Positions 24,240-32,278 of a stretch of 38,244 nt of DNA are shown here, piece by piece. Origin of the DNA: SPCO01 sp964427285 (GTDB lineage: Bacteria > Chloroflexota > Limnocylindria > Limnocylindrales > CSP1-4). The first letter of the stretch is position 1. Each line of letters opens with the position of its first letter. The position numbers were made by a program, and so were the translations under genes. The stretch covers positions 1 through 38,244 of the forward strand of contig CAYRTS010000027.1 of the NCBI GenBank assembly GCA_964427285.1, read 5' to 3'. The notes below the pieces were generated by a model. The model was given only the letters and a program-made list of their open reading frames with translations, did no database searches and had not been told where the DNA came from.

Positions 24240-24866
24240 GTGGACCTTGGCCATCCAATCGGCTCGATCGCACCCGCGCTGGTCGCCCGTGTACTGGAGG
24301 TGCTCAGCGGTACCACTCGGCCGTTGGCGGGACGCGAAATCGGCAGGATCATGGGCGAGGGCAGCGCGAATGGCGTCTGGAAAGCCCTCAATCGACTCGA
24401 GGAACAGGGACTCATTCTCGGGGACCACCGCCCACGCGCCACCTATTACATCGCCAATCGCGAGCACCTTGCCTGGCCGGCGATCGAGACCTTGACCCGG
24501 CTTCGCGGCGAGCTCACGACGCGGCTTCGCCAGGAGATCGAGCGCTGGGACATCGCGCCGCTTCACGCCTCGATGTTCGGCTCGTCGGCGCGCGGCAATG
24601 CCGATCAGGGCAGTGATGTGGACCTCCTCTTCGTTCAGCCTGGCCTCAGTGAGCATGCCGGTGGCGAGACCTGGGATGAGCAGGTTGCCGCTCTCCGCGA
24701 TGCCGTTCGACGGTGGACCGGCAATCGGTGTCAGACCCTGGTTGTCGACATGTCGCGTCTCCATGAGCACGTCCGGGCACGTGACAACCTGGTCACTGCC
24801 TGGATCGAGGACGAGGTCCTGCTCTATGGGACGCCGATTCGCGATCTCGTCGAGACCTTCCGATGA
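24240..24866 (+). CDS. Winged-helix / nucleotidyltransferase (MNT) protein, antitoxin-like
   Basis: 208 residues from GTG 24240; an ATG at 24192 lies inside the -10 box and cannot be translated from this promoter. Residues 11-70 form a winged-helix DNA-binding domain (REIGRIMGEGSANGVWKALNRL). Residues 114-130 hold the polymerase-beta-like nucleotidyltransferase motif GSSARGNADQGSDVDLL with Asp126 and Asp128. MNT proteins paired with HEPN proteins act as antitoxins, some by adenylylating the HEPN partner. Its stop overlaps the next gene (ATGA). The fused DNA-binding domain and nearby palindrome suggest it also represses its own promoter. Confidence 0.83.
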   Translation: MDLGHPIGSIAPALVARVLEVLSGTTRPLAGREIGRIMGEGSANGVWKALNRLEEQGLILGDHRPRATYYIANREHLAWPAIETLTRLRGELTTRLRQEIERWDIAPLHASMFGSSARGNADQGSDVDLLFVQPGLSEHAGGETWDEQVAALRDAVRRWTGNRCQTLVVDMSRLHEHVRARDNLVTAWIEDEVLLYGTPIRDLVETFR

Positions 24867-25300
24867 CTCGCCCGAGGCACCGCACGGCAACTTGCTCGAA
24901 AGACGATGCGCGAAGCCGCCTCAGGCGCGCTGAATCGTTCCTGCTTGTAGCGGACCTCGTGCTCGGCGAGCAGGTCGAGAATCCGGGTCCGGACGACGAC
25001 ATCAATCTGTCGGGCGTCGCGGCCGCTCTCGCGGTCCTCGGAGGCATTGCCGCCGCCGACGCCGCCTGTTGTCATCGGCTCGGCGCGAGGTCGCGTGGAC
25101 AGGACCACGCCCATGCGATCGCCCTGGTTGCTGGGGTCGCTCCGTCTGGTGGCGACATTGCACGGGACCTGGATCGACTGCTCGACCTCAAGGACAACGC
25201 GCACTACGGGATCCTCGGCGTCTCCGACGGTGATGCACGCAAGGCCGTTGCATGGGCGCGACGCGCCACCGAACATGCGCGCCTGGTGCTGCAGTCGTAG
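24863..25300 (+). CDS. HEPN-like protein, partner of the MNT protein
   Basis: 145 residues, all helical. The middle has a stretch with CHRLGARSRGQDH and the end has LLDLKDNAHYG followed by an amphipathic helix (AVAWARRATEHARLVL). This is the pattern of the small HEPN-like proteins encoded after MNT nucleotidyltransferases in actinobacteria and chloroflexi. The typical RNase motif R-x4-6-H is not clean: K110-DNA-H114 has Lys in place of Arg, so nuclease activity is doubtful. ATGA overlap with the MNT gene indicates coupled translation. A toxin role is inferred from the gene pair. Confidence 0.7.
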   Translation: MTRPRHRTATCSKDDARSRLRRAESFLLVADLVLGEQVENPGPDDDINLSGVAAALAVLGGIAAADAACCHRLGARSRGQDHAHAIALVAGVAPSGGDIARDLDRLLDLKDNAHYGILGVSDGDARKAVAWARRATEHARLVLQS

Positions 25301-25311
25301 CGCCAGTGGCC

Positions 25312-25342
25312 TATGCTAGCCGGGTTCTGGAAACGTCACCAG
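25312..25342 (+). promoter_or_regulatory. Candidate -10 box and LacI-type operator, copy D
   Basis: TATGCT at 25312-25317 followed after seven bases by TTCTGGAAACGTCACCAG (25325-25342). This operator is the most symmetrical copy, with CTGG and CCAG arms around ACGT. It precedes the SDR, creatininase, phosphotriesterase and beta-lactamase-fold operon. No clear -35 box is visible. Confidence 0.55.
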
Positions 25343-25391
25343 CCCGGTGCGCGGCGGCCCGCGGCGGGCCGCCAGCGAGGGGAGAGAGCTG

Positions 25392-26102
25392 ATGATCCAG
25401 GTTGAGGGACTGACCGGTCGCATCGCGGTGGTGACGGGCGCCGGGCGCGGCATCGGCCAGCGGATCGCGGAGGTCCTGGCCGGCAACGGGGCGAGGGTCG
25501 CCGCCCTGGACCTCGAGGCGCCAGCCCACCCAGGCATCCTTGGCATCGCCTGCGATGTCAGCGACGAGGCGGCGATCGAGGCCGCGTTCACGCGAGTGGA
25601 GGCGGAGCTGGGCAACGTGTCGGTGCTGGTGCTCAACGCCGGGATCTTCCCGATCGTCCCGTTCGAGGAAACCACGCGGGAGCTGTGGGACCGCACGATG
25701 GCGATCAACCTGACCGGCGCCTTCCTCTGTGCAAGGCGAGCCCTGCCGGCGATGCGCGAGGCGGGCTACGGGCGGATCGTCGGGATCGGATCGAGCGCCG
25801 GCAAGGCTGGCGGCGCCCGTTCGGTGGCGGCCTATGCGGCGAGCAAGGCCGGAGTCATGACGCTCATGAAGTCGATCGCCAACGAATACGCCAAGTTCGG
25901 GATCACGGCCAATGCCCTTGCCCCGGCGCTGATCGATACACCGATGATCGACAACTCGCGCGATCTCGTATCCCGGATCCCGGTGGGCAGGTTCGGGACC
26001 GTGGACGAGGTCGCGTCGCTGGTGGCCTTTCTTGCCTCGGGGCACGCTGGCTACATCACCGGCGAAGTGACGGATATCAATGGCGGCTTCCTGATCGACT
26101 GA
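25392..26102 (+). CDS. SDR family oxidoreductase
   Basis: 236 residues. TGAGRGIG at 15-22, Asp40 after the second strand (NAD type), NAG at 82-84, a Ser134-Ser135 pair, Tyr148 and Lys152 of the active site, and the end TGEVTDINGGFL. ATG 25392 is preceded by GGGGAGAG. First gene of a four-gene operon with hydrolases downstream, so it may produce or consume the lactone or keto compound they handle. Confidence 0.88.
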   Translation: MIQVEGLTGRIAVVTGAGRGIGQRIAEVLAGNGARVAALDLEAPAHPGILGIACDVSDEAAIEAAFTRVEAELGNVSVLVLNAGIFPIVPFEETTRELWDRTMAINLTGAFLCARRALPAMREAGYGRIVGIGSSAGKAGGARSVAAYAASKAGVMTLMKSIANEYAKFGITANALAPALIDTPMIDNSRDLVSRIPVGRFGTVDEVASLVAFLASGHAGYITGEVTDINGGFLID

Positions 26103-26133
26103 CGGCGGCTCGACTGACGACGAGGAGCGAGCG

Positions 26134-27252
26134 ATGACGGCCCTGCCCCCGCCGGAGGTGCGCCTGGATCGGCTCCGACCGGCCGAGATCGCCGCGGCGC
26201 TCGAGCGGGCGCCCATCGCCTGGATCCCGCTCGGCGCGCTCGAGTATCACGCGGCCCACCTCCCCAACGGCACGGACGGGATCACCGGGCAGGCCGTGCT
26301 GGTTGGGGCCGCAGAGCGACTGGGCGGAGTGGTCCTCCCGTGGTCGTACCTGACGATCGGCACGCTCGCGCTGCCCTGGTCGTTCCGCTACGACCCGGTC
26401 CTGGTGGCCGACGCGCTTCGCCAGACGCTCCGCCAGCTCCCGGCCTTTGGCGTGCGGCTGGCGGTCGTGCACACCGGGCACGGGCCGCTGGATCTGAATC
26501 ACCTGATCAAACGGGTCTGCGCAGAGGTGGAGGGGGAGGGGATCGGGCTCCGCGCCATGGGCCTCTGTTACCTGGAGTTGAATGCCGCGCTTGGCACGGG
26601 CCTCGGTACGGACTGGCCGGTGGCGGTTGACCACGGCTCGACGATGGAGACGTCGTGGATCTCCGCGCTGGAGCCCGGACTCGTCGCGACCGATCGACTC
26701 CCCGACGACCGAGGGGCTTCGATTGTTGGCGTGTACGGACCGAATCCACGCTTCACCGTCGACGCGGCATGCGGAACGGCGCAGATCGCAGCCGCGGCGG
26801 ACCTGCTCGGTGAGCGGGCGGCTGCGGTCCTGCGCGGCGAGCCCCATGACGCGTTGGCCGACCTGCGGAGCTTCGTCGAGTTGTACTGGCCGGAGCGATT
26901 GGTGCTCTCCGGACGCGCCGGGACGCCCGGGGACGACGCGGGTGGTCCGGCGATCCTGCTCACCAACCCCGCACCCGTCTCACGCTACGTCTCCGGGATC
27001 GATGTCCGGCTTGATGGCGCCCGGGTTCCCGCCGCTGGCATGGAGTTGATTAACCCGACGCCGGGCGAGACGGGCCTCGCCGTTGCCGCCGACGAGCTTG
27101 GTCCGGAACGCGGGTTCTACGTGCGCCGGCTCCAGACCGCCGAGATCCGACTCCCGATCACGGTCACGCCCGGCAGCCACGGCGTCGAACTCCTCCTTGG
27201 CCTGGCGGGCGTCACGGAGACGAACTTTTCGGAGCTGGTCGACTTCCGGTGA
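26134..27252 (+). CDS. Creatininase-family amidohydrolase with C-terminal extension
   Basis: 372 residues. The first 250 carry the creatininase fold: PLGALEYHAAHLPNGTD with Glu37, His39 and Asp48, HTGHGP with His116 in place of the usual NGHGGN, and HGSTMETSW with His167 and Glu172, giving a plausible two-metal site. The remaining 120 residues are an additional mostly beta domain not found in typical members of about 250 residues. Family enzymes hydrolyse cyclic amides; others act in cofactor maturation. GAGGAG precedes the ATG, and the end overlaps the phosphotriesterase-family gene (GTGA). The substrate is unknown, possibly a cyclic sugar derivative. Confidence 0.83.
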   Translation: MTALPPPEVRLDRLRPAEIAAALERAPIAWIPLGALEYHAAHLPNGTDGITGQAVLVGAAERLGGVVLPWSYLTIGTLALPWSFRYDPVLVADALRQTLRQLPAFGVRLAVVHTGHGPLDLNHLIKRVCAEVEGEGIGLRAMGLCYLELNAALGTGLGTDWPVAVDHGSTMETSWISALEPGLVATDRLPDDRGASIVGVYGPNPRFTVDAACGTAQIAAAADLLGERAAAVLRGEPHDALADLRSFVELYWPERLVLSGRAGTPGDDAGGPAILLTNPAPVSRYVSGIDVRLDGARVPAAGMELINPTPGETGLAVAADELGPERGFYVRRLQTAEIRLPITVTPGSHGVELLLGLAGVTETNFSELVDFR

Positions 27253-28292
27253 CGGCCGGGGCCGAGCGCCGGTTCGTCCATACCGTCCAGGGTCCGATCG
27301 ACCCTTCGGAACTCGGGATCACCCTCGCCCATGAGCACCTGTGGATGGACTCAACCCCGCTGCTCGCGGTCCACGGCTACCCGACGACCGCGGCCGGCCC
27401 GTGGGACGCCGCCGTCGCGGCTGAGGCGCGCTGGAACCCCGGCGTCCACCCGGACAACTACCGGCTGACCGATGTTGAGGCGGCGGTCGAGGAGCTCGGG
27501 CCCTACGTCCGCGCGGGTGGGCACTCGATCGTCGAGCTTACCCCGCCGTCGCTCGGTCGCGATCCGCGCCGCGTCCGCGAGATCGCGCAGCGTGCGGGCA
27601 TTCACGTGGTCCTCGGTGCCGGGCACTACCTGGAGCCCGTCCATGAGCGGTGGGTCGCTGACGCCTCCGACGCCGAGATCGCGCGACGCCTGGTCGCCGA
27701 GGCGCGCGAGGGCGTTGGCGAAACCGGCATTCGCCCCGGCATTCTCGGCGAGATCGGGACCTCCGACCCGGTTCGGCCCGGCGAGGCGCGGGTGCTGCGC
27801 GCCGTGGCGGCCGCGTCCGTGGAGACGGGCCTCGCGATCTCGGTGCACCTCCACCCGTGGGGCCACGAGGGCCTGGCCGTGCTGGACATCCTGGTCGCGG
27901 CAGGGTCCGATCCGGAGCGGGTCATCCTGGGCCACCTCAACACCGCCATCGACCGGCCCGACGACCTGCGGTCCCTTGCCGATCGGGGCGCCACGCTCGG
28001 GTTTGACCTGTTCGGCTTCGACCATTCGCTGCTGGGGCAGGGCCGCTGGCCGCCGTCGGACCGCGACGTCGCGGCGGTGATCGCCGGGTTCGTCAGGGAC
28101 GGCTACGCGGACCGGATCGTGCTCGGGCAGGACATCGGCGTGCGGACGCGCCTGCGTCGCTGGGGTGGCTGGGGCTACGCGCATCTCCTCGAACACGTCG
28201 TTCCGGTGATGCGCGAGCTCGGCATCGGCGACGACGCGCTCGACGCCATGCTGGTCAGGAACCCCGCCCGGCTGCTATCGGTCCGGGCGTGA
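27249..28292 (+). CDS. Phosphotriesterase-family amidohydrolase (probable lactonase)
   Basis: 347 residues from GTG 27249, which overlaps the creatininase-family stop. Metal ligands: His28 and His30 (AHEHL), Glu168 in LGEIGTSD as bridging carboxylate, His200 or His202 (HLHPWG), His229 (LGHLNT) and Asp295 (LGQDIG). It is a distant paralogue of 22322-23233, and both use Glu instead of a carboxylated Lys, as in the lactonase/phosphotriesterase-related branch. Neighbouring hydrolases of three unrelated folds in one operon suggest stepwise opening of a complex cyclic compound. Confidence 0.84.
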   Translation: MTAGAERRFVHTVQGPIDPSELGITLAHEHLWMDSTPLLAVHGYPTTAAGPWDAAVAAEARWNPGVHPDNYRLTDVEAAVEELGPYVRAGGHSIVELTPPSLGRDPRRVREIAQRAGIHVVLGAGHYLEPVHERWVADASDAEIARRLVAEAREGVGETGIRPGILGEIGTSDPVRPGEARVLRAVAAASVETGLAISVHLHPWGHEGLAVLDILVAAGSDPERVILGHLNTAIDRPDDLRSLADRGATLGFDLFGFDHSLLGQGRWPPSDRDVAAVIAGFVRDGYADRIVLGQDIGVRTRLRRWGGWGYAHLLEHVVPVMRELGIGDDALDAMLVRNPARLLSVRA

Positions 28293-30136
28293 ACGCAGCG
28301 CCGGATCCGCGGCTTACGCAAATCTCACCCTCGCTGTGGTGGTATCGCGACACCTGCAACGTCTTCCTGTGGACGGCTGGCGAACGCGGCCTCCTGATCG
28401 ATTTCGGGTCGGGCGGGATCCTCGACGTCCTCGAGGGGATCGGCGTCCGGGAGATCGTGGCGATCGCCCACACCCATCACCACCGCGACCAGTGCGGAGG
28501 CGACGATCGGGCGGTCGAACTCGGCATTCCGATCTGGGTCCCGGCCCGCGAGCGAGCGCTCTTTGAGGCGACGGACGCGTTCTGGCGACTCCGGCGCACG
28601 TATGACAGCTATGACGCGTCGAGCCTCGGGTTCACACGAGGGACGTCGATCCCGGTCGCCCGGGCCCTGTCTGACCACGAGCGCGTCGAATGGGCCGGCG
28701 GGACGCTCGAGATCGTCCCGACGCCGGGCCACACCAAGGGCTCCATCAGCCTGCTGGCCGAGATCGATCGCACGCCGGTGGCGTTCACCGGTGACCTGAT
28801 TGCCGGCCACGGCACCGTTCCGACCCTCCATGATCTCCAGTGGCAATACGGGATGCCCGATGCGGTCGGCGCGGCGCTCCATTCCGCCACCGCGCTGGCG
28901 CGCCGAGGCCCACGCCGCCTCCTGCCCTCGCACGGGTCGCCGATGGACGACGGTCCGGACGCCCTGCGAGCGCTGGCGGGCCATCTCCGCCACCTCGCGC
29001 GGCTGCTCGCGGAGATCCGGCGCAACCGTCTCTGGACGACCTGGCCGAGCAGCGTCGATCAGCCCCTGACGCGCGTCCTGCCGCACCTGTGGGTCAACGC
29101 CCACAGCCTCGCCAACACCTACGCGCTGGTCGATGACGCGGGCGACGCCCTGATCCTGGATTACGGGTTCCCGTCGTGGGATCACTTCTTCGCCGATCAA
29201 CGCTTCGTCGCGCACACGCTGGACGCATTCAGGGCGGAGGCCGGTCTGAACCGGGTCATGGCTGCCATCCCGAGCCACTACCACGACGATCACCTTGCCG
29301 GAGTGCCGTGGCTCCAGCGCGAGCACGGGGCACAGGCCTGGATCCACGAGTCCTTTGCCGGGATCGTCGCGGATCCCGCGCGCCATGATCTGCCCTGCCT
29401 GTGGGCCGAGCCCATTCGGGTCGATCGCGTGCTGGCCGACGGGGATCTCGTGGAGCATGCCGGTGGCCGTCTCGAGACGTTCCATATGCCCGGACACACG
29501 ATGTTCGCCCTGGGTCTCGCGGGGGTCATCGATGGCGTACGGGTGGCCTACACCGGTGACAACCTCCTGGCCGGTTCACTCAGCCCGTTGCGCGCGGCGG
29601 CCCCGATCTACCGAAACGTCCTGCGCCACGATTCCATCCGGATCGGGGTGGAGCGGCTGATGGCCTACGAGCCGGAGCTGCTTCTCACCGGGCACACTGG
29701 CGCGCTCGAGGTCACCCGGGCGGACCTTGACGACTTCCTGGCCTGGGCCCGCGAGCTGGAACTGGTCGTCGCGCGGCTGGCGCCCGTTCCCGGGCTCGTC
29801 GACGAGGCGCTGGACCCGTACGTCGCCCGATTCGACCCATATCGCGCCACCGTGGCGCCGGGCGACCAACTCACGACCTCGGTCGTCGTCCGCAACCACG
29901 CGCTCGACCCTCGCGACGCGCAGGTTCGCATCCGCGTGCCACCGGGCTGGCGCGTTGAGCCCCTGGAGGCGGTCGTGACCGTCCCGGGCGGGGGCGCGTC
30001 CGCAACGCTCGGATTCGTGCTCACGATCCCGCCCGCCACGTCGCCTGGGCGGGTGGTCGTCACCGCGGACGTTCATCTTGGCGGCCAGCCACGTGGCGAG
30101 CTCGCCGAGACCCTGCTCGAGGTGCTCCCGACATGA
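28289..30136 (+). CDS. Double metallo-beta-lactamase-fold hydrolase with C-terminal Ig-like domain
   Basis: 615 residues holding two complete metallo-beta-lactamase domains. Domain 1 (about 10-245) has the motif HHHRDQ (residues 63-68), PGHT with His148, TGD with Asp169 and SHG with His215; the last His of the HxHxDH motif is Gln68. Domain 2 (about 260-500) has the intact HYHDDH (330-335), His403, Asp424 and His469. The last 100 residues look like an Ig-like/NEW3 domain (VVRNHALDPRDAQVRIRVPP). There is no signal peptide. GTG overlaps the previous stop (GTGA). The changed motif suggests one domain binds a single metal or is structural. Last gene of the operon from 25392. Confidence 0.86.
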   Translation: MNAAPDPRLTQISPSLWWYRDTCNVFLWTAGERGLLIDFGSGGILDVLEGIGVREIVAIAHTHHHRDQCGGDDRAVELGIPIWVPARERALFEATDAFWRLRRTYDSYDASSLGFTRGTSIPVARALSDHERVEWAGGTLEIVPTPGHTKGSISLLAEIDRTPVAFTGDLIAGHGTVPTLHDLQWQYGMPDAVGAALHSATALARRGPRRLLPSHGSPMDDGPDALRALAGHLRHLARLLAEIRRNRLWTTWPSSVDQPLTRVLPHLWVNAHSLANTYALVDDAGDALILDYGFPSWDHFFADQRFVAHTLDAFRAEAGLNRVMAAIPSHYHDDHLAGVPWLQREHGAQAWIHESFAGIVADPARHDLPCLWAEPIRVDRVLADGDLVEHAGGRLETFHMPGHTMFALGLAGVIDGVRVAYTGDNLLAGSLSPLRAAAPIYRNVLRHDSIRIGVERLMAYEPELLLTGHTGALEVTRADLDDFLAWARELELVVARLAPVPGLVDEALDPYVARFDPYRATVAPGDQLTTSVVVRNHALDPRDAQVRIRVPPGWRVEPLEAVVTVPGGGASATLGFVLTIPPATSPGRVVVTADVHLGGQPRGELAETLLEVLPT

Positions 30137-30409
30137 CCGATTGTCAGTCTCCTGGCGAGTCGCCAGCATGATCTCCAGCTCCGACGTCACGAATCACAGG
30201 ACGCACCAGCCGAGGATGGGCGCATCCGCGTGCTGATTCAACTGTGAATTGAGACCGGGCGACGAGCGCGCTTGGTCGAGTGACCAGACTGCAACCTGGG
30301 GCTGGGACCACGCGGGTTCATCGCTCGCACTCAACCCTGAGTTGAGCCAGTGGCTTCGAGCGCTGCCTGGTCCCGATCTTGCCACTTGTGCCTGGACCAC
30401 CACCCGGGA
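30137..30409. other. Non-coding spacer with several short dyads
   Basis: About 270 bases between convergent operons. Dyads seen: CTGGCGA-G-TCGCCAG (30152-30166, perfect seven-base arms), ATTCA-ACTG-TGAAT (30236-30249), TGGTC-GAGT-GACCA (30273-30286), CTCAAC-CCTGA-GTTGAG (30330-30346). No convincing reading frame crosses it. The first, 15 bases after the stop of the beta-lactamase-fold gene, could be a weak terminator; the others are unexplained. Confidence 0.5.
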
Positions 30410-31483
30410 TCAGTCCCGGCTGACCCTGGCGACGGCGCCCGTGGCGGCACTGCGGTACATCCCGTCAAGGATCTCCACCACGCGCGCCCCGAGCGCGGCA
30501 GGCGACGGATTGTCCGTGGTGCGGCCCAGGACGAGATCCACCATCCGGTCCGTGACGCGACCGAACGACCAACCGACGTCCTCGTCACTCAACGGCGCAC
30601 TCACGTTGTCGGCGCCGATCGACCTCGCGACCCGGGGTGCCGCCATGTCCAGCACGACCTGGCCGCGCCGCCCGGTGATCCTGATCGTCAGCTGGTGTTG
30701 GTTCCCGAACGTCCCGAGCGGCAGCGACGCCCCGCCGATCGATGCGATCGCCCCACCCTCGAACCGGACCGCGAGCGCGTCGTGGAGTTCGACGCGGGCG
30801 CCTGGGCCGGCCGTGAACGCGGCAACCTCCGAAGCCCGCAGCTCCGGGACGAGGCGCATGACCAGGCCCAGCGCATGGGTCAGCTGCCCCTGACCGTACC
30901 CGCCGCCGGACACGGCCGGATCGGACCAGGTTTCGCCGCGGGGAAGGGGAACGTCGGCATCGCCGAGATACGTGGTCCCCGCGGTCAGGAGGTCGCGCAC
31001 GACGGTTGACATCTCGACCGAGACGTATTCGACCTCGCCGATGCCTTCGGGGCCGCCGATGAGCCGCCGAGCCTGTTCGGTGATGCCCATCTCGTTCCAG
31101 GCGTAGCACAGGACGACGTGGAGCCCCCGGTCGCGCGCCAGGCGATCAATCGCCCACGCGTCGGCCGGGTCCACGGTGAACGGCTTCTCCGCCAGGACGT
31201 GGATACCGGCCTCCAACGCCGCGAGCGCCTGCTCCGCTCGCAGGTGCACCGGCCCGGTCAGCGTCACGATGTCCGGCCGGGCTTCGATGACCTCGCGCCA
31301 GTCCGTCGTCGCCTGCGCGAAGCTGAACTGCTCGCGCAATCGATCGAGCTGTGCCGGGTCGCGCCGATTGATGATCCACGGCTCGACTTCGGGACGCCGA
31401 AGGAACCCGGGGATGTGAGCGAAGGCCGCCCAGGCGCCCGCGCCGATCACGCCCAGTCGCAGCCGGCCGTCTGGCGCGCTCAT
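30410..31483 (-). CDS. Gfo/Idh/MocA family sugar oxidoreductase
   Basis: 357 residues. Rossmann motif GVIGAGAWA starting at residue 11, EKP at 99-101 (HVLAEKPFTV), then a C-terminal alpha/beta domain with GGGYGQGQLTHALGLVMRL, where the active-site His is expected. It is a distant paralogue of 16355-17431, sharing the GGGxGQxQLTH block. Its ATG overlaps the stop of the upstream SDR (ATGA), so an SDR and a Gfo/Idh enzyme are again coupled. It probably oxidises or reduces a sugar ring position; substrate unknown. Confidence 0.9.
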   Translation of the reverse strand: MSAPDGRLRLGVIGAGAWAAFAHIPGFLRRPEVEPWIINRRDPAQLDRLREQFSFAQATTDWREVIEARPDIVTLTGPVHLRAEQALAALEAGIHVLAEKPFTVDPADAWAIDRLARDRGLHVVLCYAWNEMGITEQARRLIGGPEGIGEVEYVSVEMSTVVRDLLTAGTTYLGDADVPLPRGETWSDPAVSGGGYGQGQLTHALGLVMRLVPELRASEVAAFTAGPGARVELHDALAVRFEGGAIASIGGASLPLGTFGNQHQLTIRITGRRGQVVLDMAAPRVARSIGADNVSAPLSDEDVGWSFGRVTDRMVDLVLGRTTDNPSPAALGARVVEILDGMYRSAATGAVARVSRD

Positions 31484-32196
31484 GTCATGATCCAGCCGCC
31501 GTTGACATCGATGGTCGCGCCGTTGATGTAGCTCGCGCCATCGGAGGCCAGGAAGCCGACGACCCGGGCGATCTCGATTGGCGCGGCGAAGCGCCCCAAA
31601 GGCACCAGCCCCGTGAACCGCTCCTTCTCCTCGGCGGTCAGGTAGTCCGTCATGAAGCCTTCCACGGCGCCCGGCGCGACCGCATTCGCGGTGATCCCGT
31701 ACGGGCCGTAATTGCGGGCAAAGTTCTTCATCAGGCTGATCACGCCGGCCTTGGCGGCGTTGTATACCGCCGAGTTGGAGACGCCACCCGTCCGCGCCCC
31801 CACGCTGGAGATCCCGATGATTCGACCCCAGCCGTTGGGTCGCATCGCTTCTGCCGCCGCCTGGGACAGGAAGAAGACCGCGCGCAGGTTGACCGACGTC
31901 TGGAGGTCGTAATCCTCCAGGGTGACCTCGGGCAGGGGATGGCTGGGGACATAGATCGCGGCGTTGTGGACGAGGACGTCGAGACGGCCCTCGGTGGCCA
32001 GCACCTCATCCACGATACGGCGCGGCGCAGCCGGGTCGCGCAGATCGGCGACGACGGTCCGCTCGAGCGGACCCCGGTCCTGCTCCAGCAGATCCACGCC
32101 GACGACGCGATGGCCGGCCTCGGTGAGGACCTCGCACATGGCGCGGCCCATCCCCCGGGCGCTCCCGGTGACGACCGCCACGCGTGGTTCGGTCAT
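31480..32196 (-). CDS. SDR family oxidoreductase
   Basis: 238 residues. TGSARGMG at 10-17, Asp35 after the second strand, NAA at 78-80, Ser131, Tyr145 and Lys149 of the active site, and INGATIDVNGGW at the end. GGAGG precedes ATG 32196. It resembles the SDR at 25392 in length and ending. A hairpin terminator separates it from the binding-protein gene upstream, so it may have its own weak promoter or depend on readthrough. Confidence 0.88.
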   Translation of the reverse strand: MTEPRVAVVTGSARGMGRAMCEVLTEAGHRVVGVDLLEQDRGPLERTVVADLRDPAAPRRIVDEVLATEGRLDVLVHNAAIYVPSHPLPEVTLEDYDLQTSVNLRAVFFLSQAAAEAMRPNGWGRIIGISSVGARTGGVSNSAVYNAAKAGVISLMKNFARNYGPYGITANAVAPGAVEGFMTDYLTAEEKERFTGLVPLGRFAAPIEIARVVGFLASDGASYINGATIDVNGGWIMT

Positions 32197-32219
32197 GGCG
32201 CTACCTCCACGAGGCTTGG

Positions 32220-32237
32220 TGGTGGAAACGACTCGGC
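32220..32237. promoter_or_regulatory. Possible degenerate LacI-type site
   Basis: TGGTGGAAACGACTCGGC contains GGAAACG 28 bases before the SDR start, but the right arm is lost in the terminator stem. It may be chance. Confidence 0.25.
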
Positions 32238-32262
32238 CCCGCCCGTATGGGCGGGGCCGAGT
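32231..32262 (-). terminator. Strong hairpin terminator after the extra binding-protein gene
   Basis: A perfect 14-bp stem, ACTCGGCCCCGCCC pairing with GGGCGGGGCCGAGT around a GTAT loop, 17 bases after the stop of the gene at 32279-33343. On the minus strand it is followed by CGTTTCC. This is the strongest hairpin in the window and ends the transport operon. Confidence 0.85.
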
Positions 32263-32278
32263 GTGGGCCTGGGGGAGT

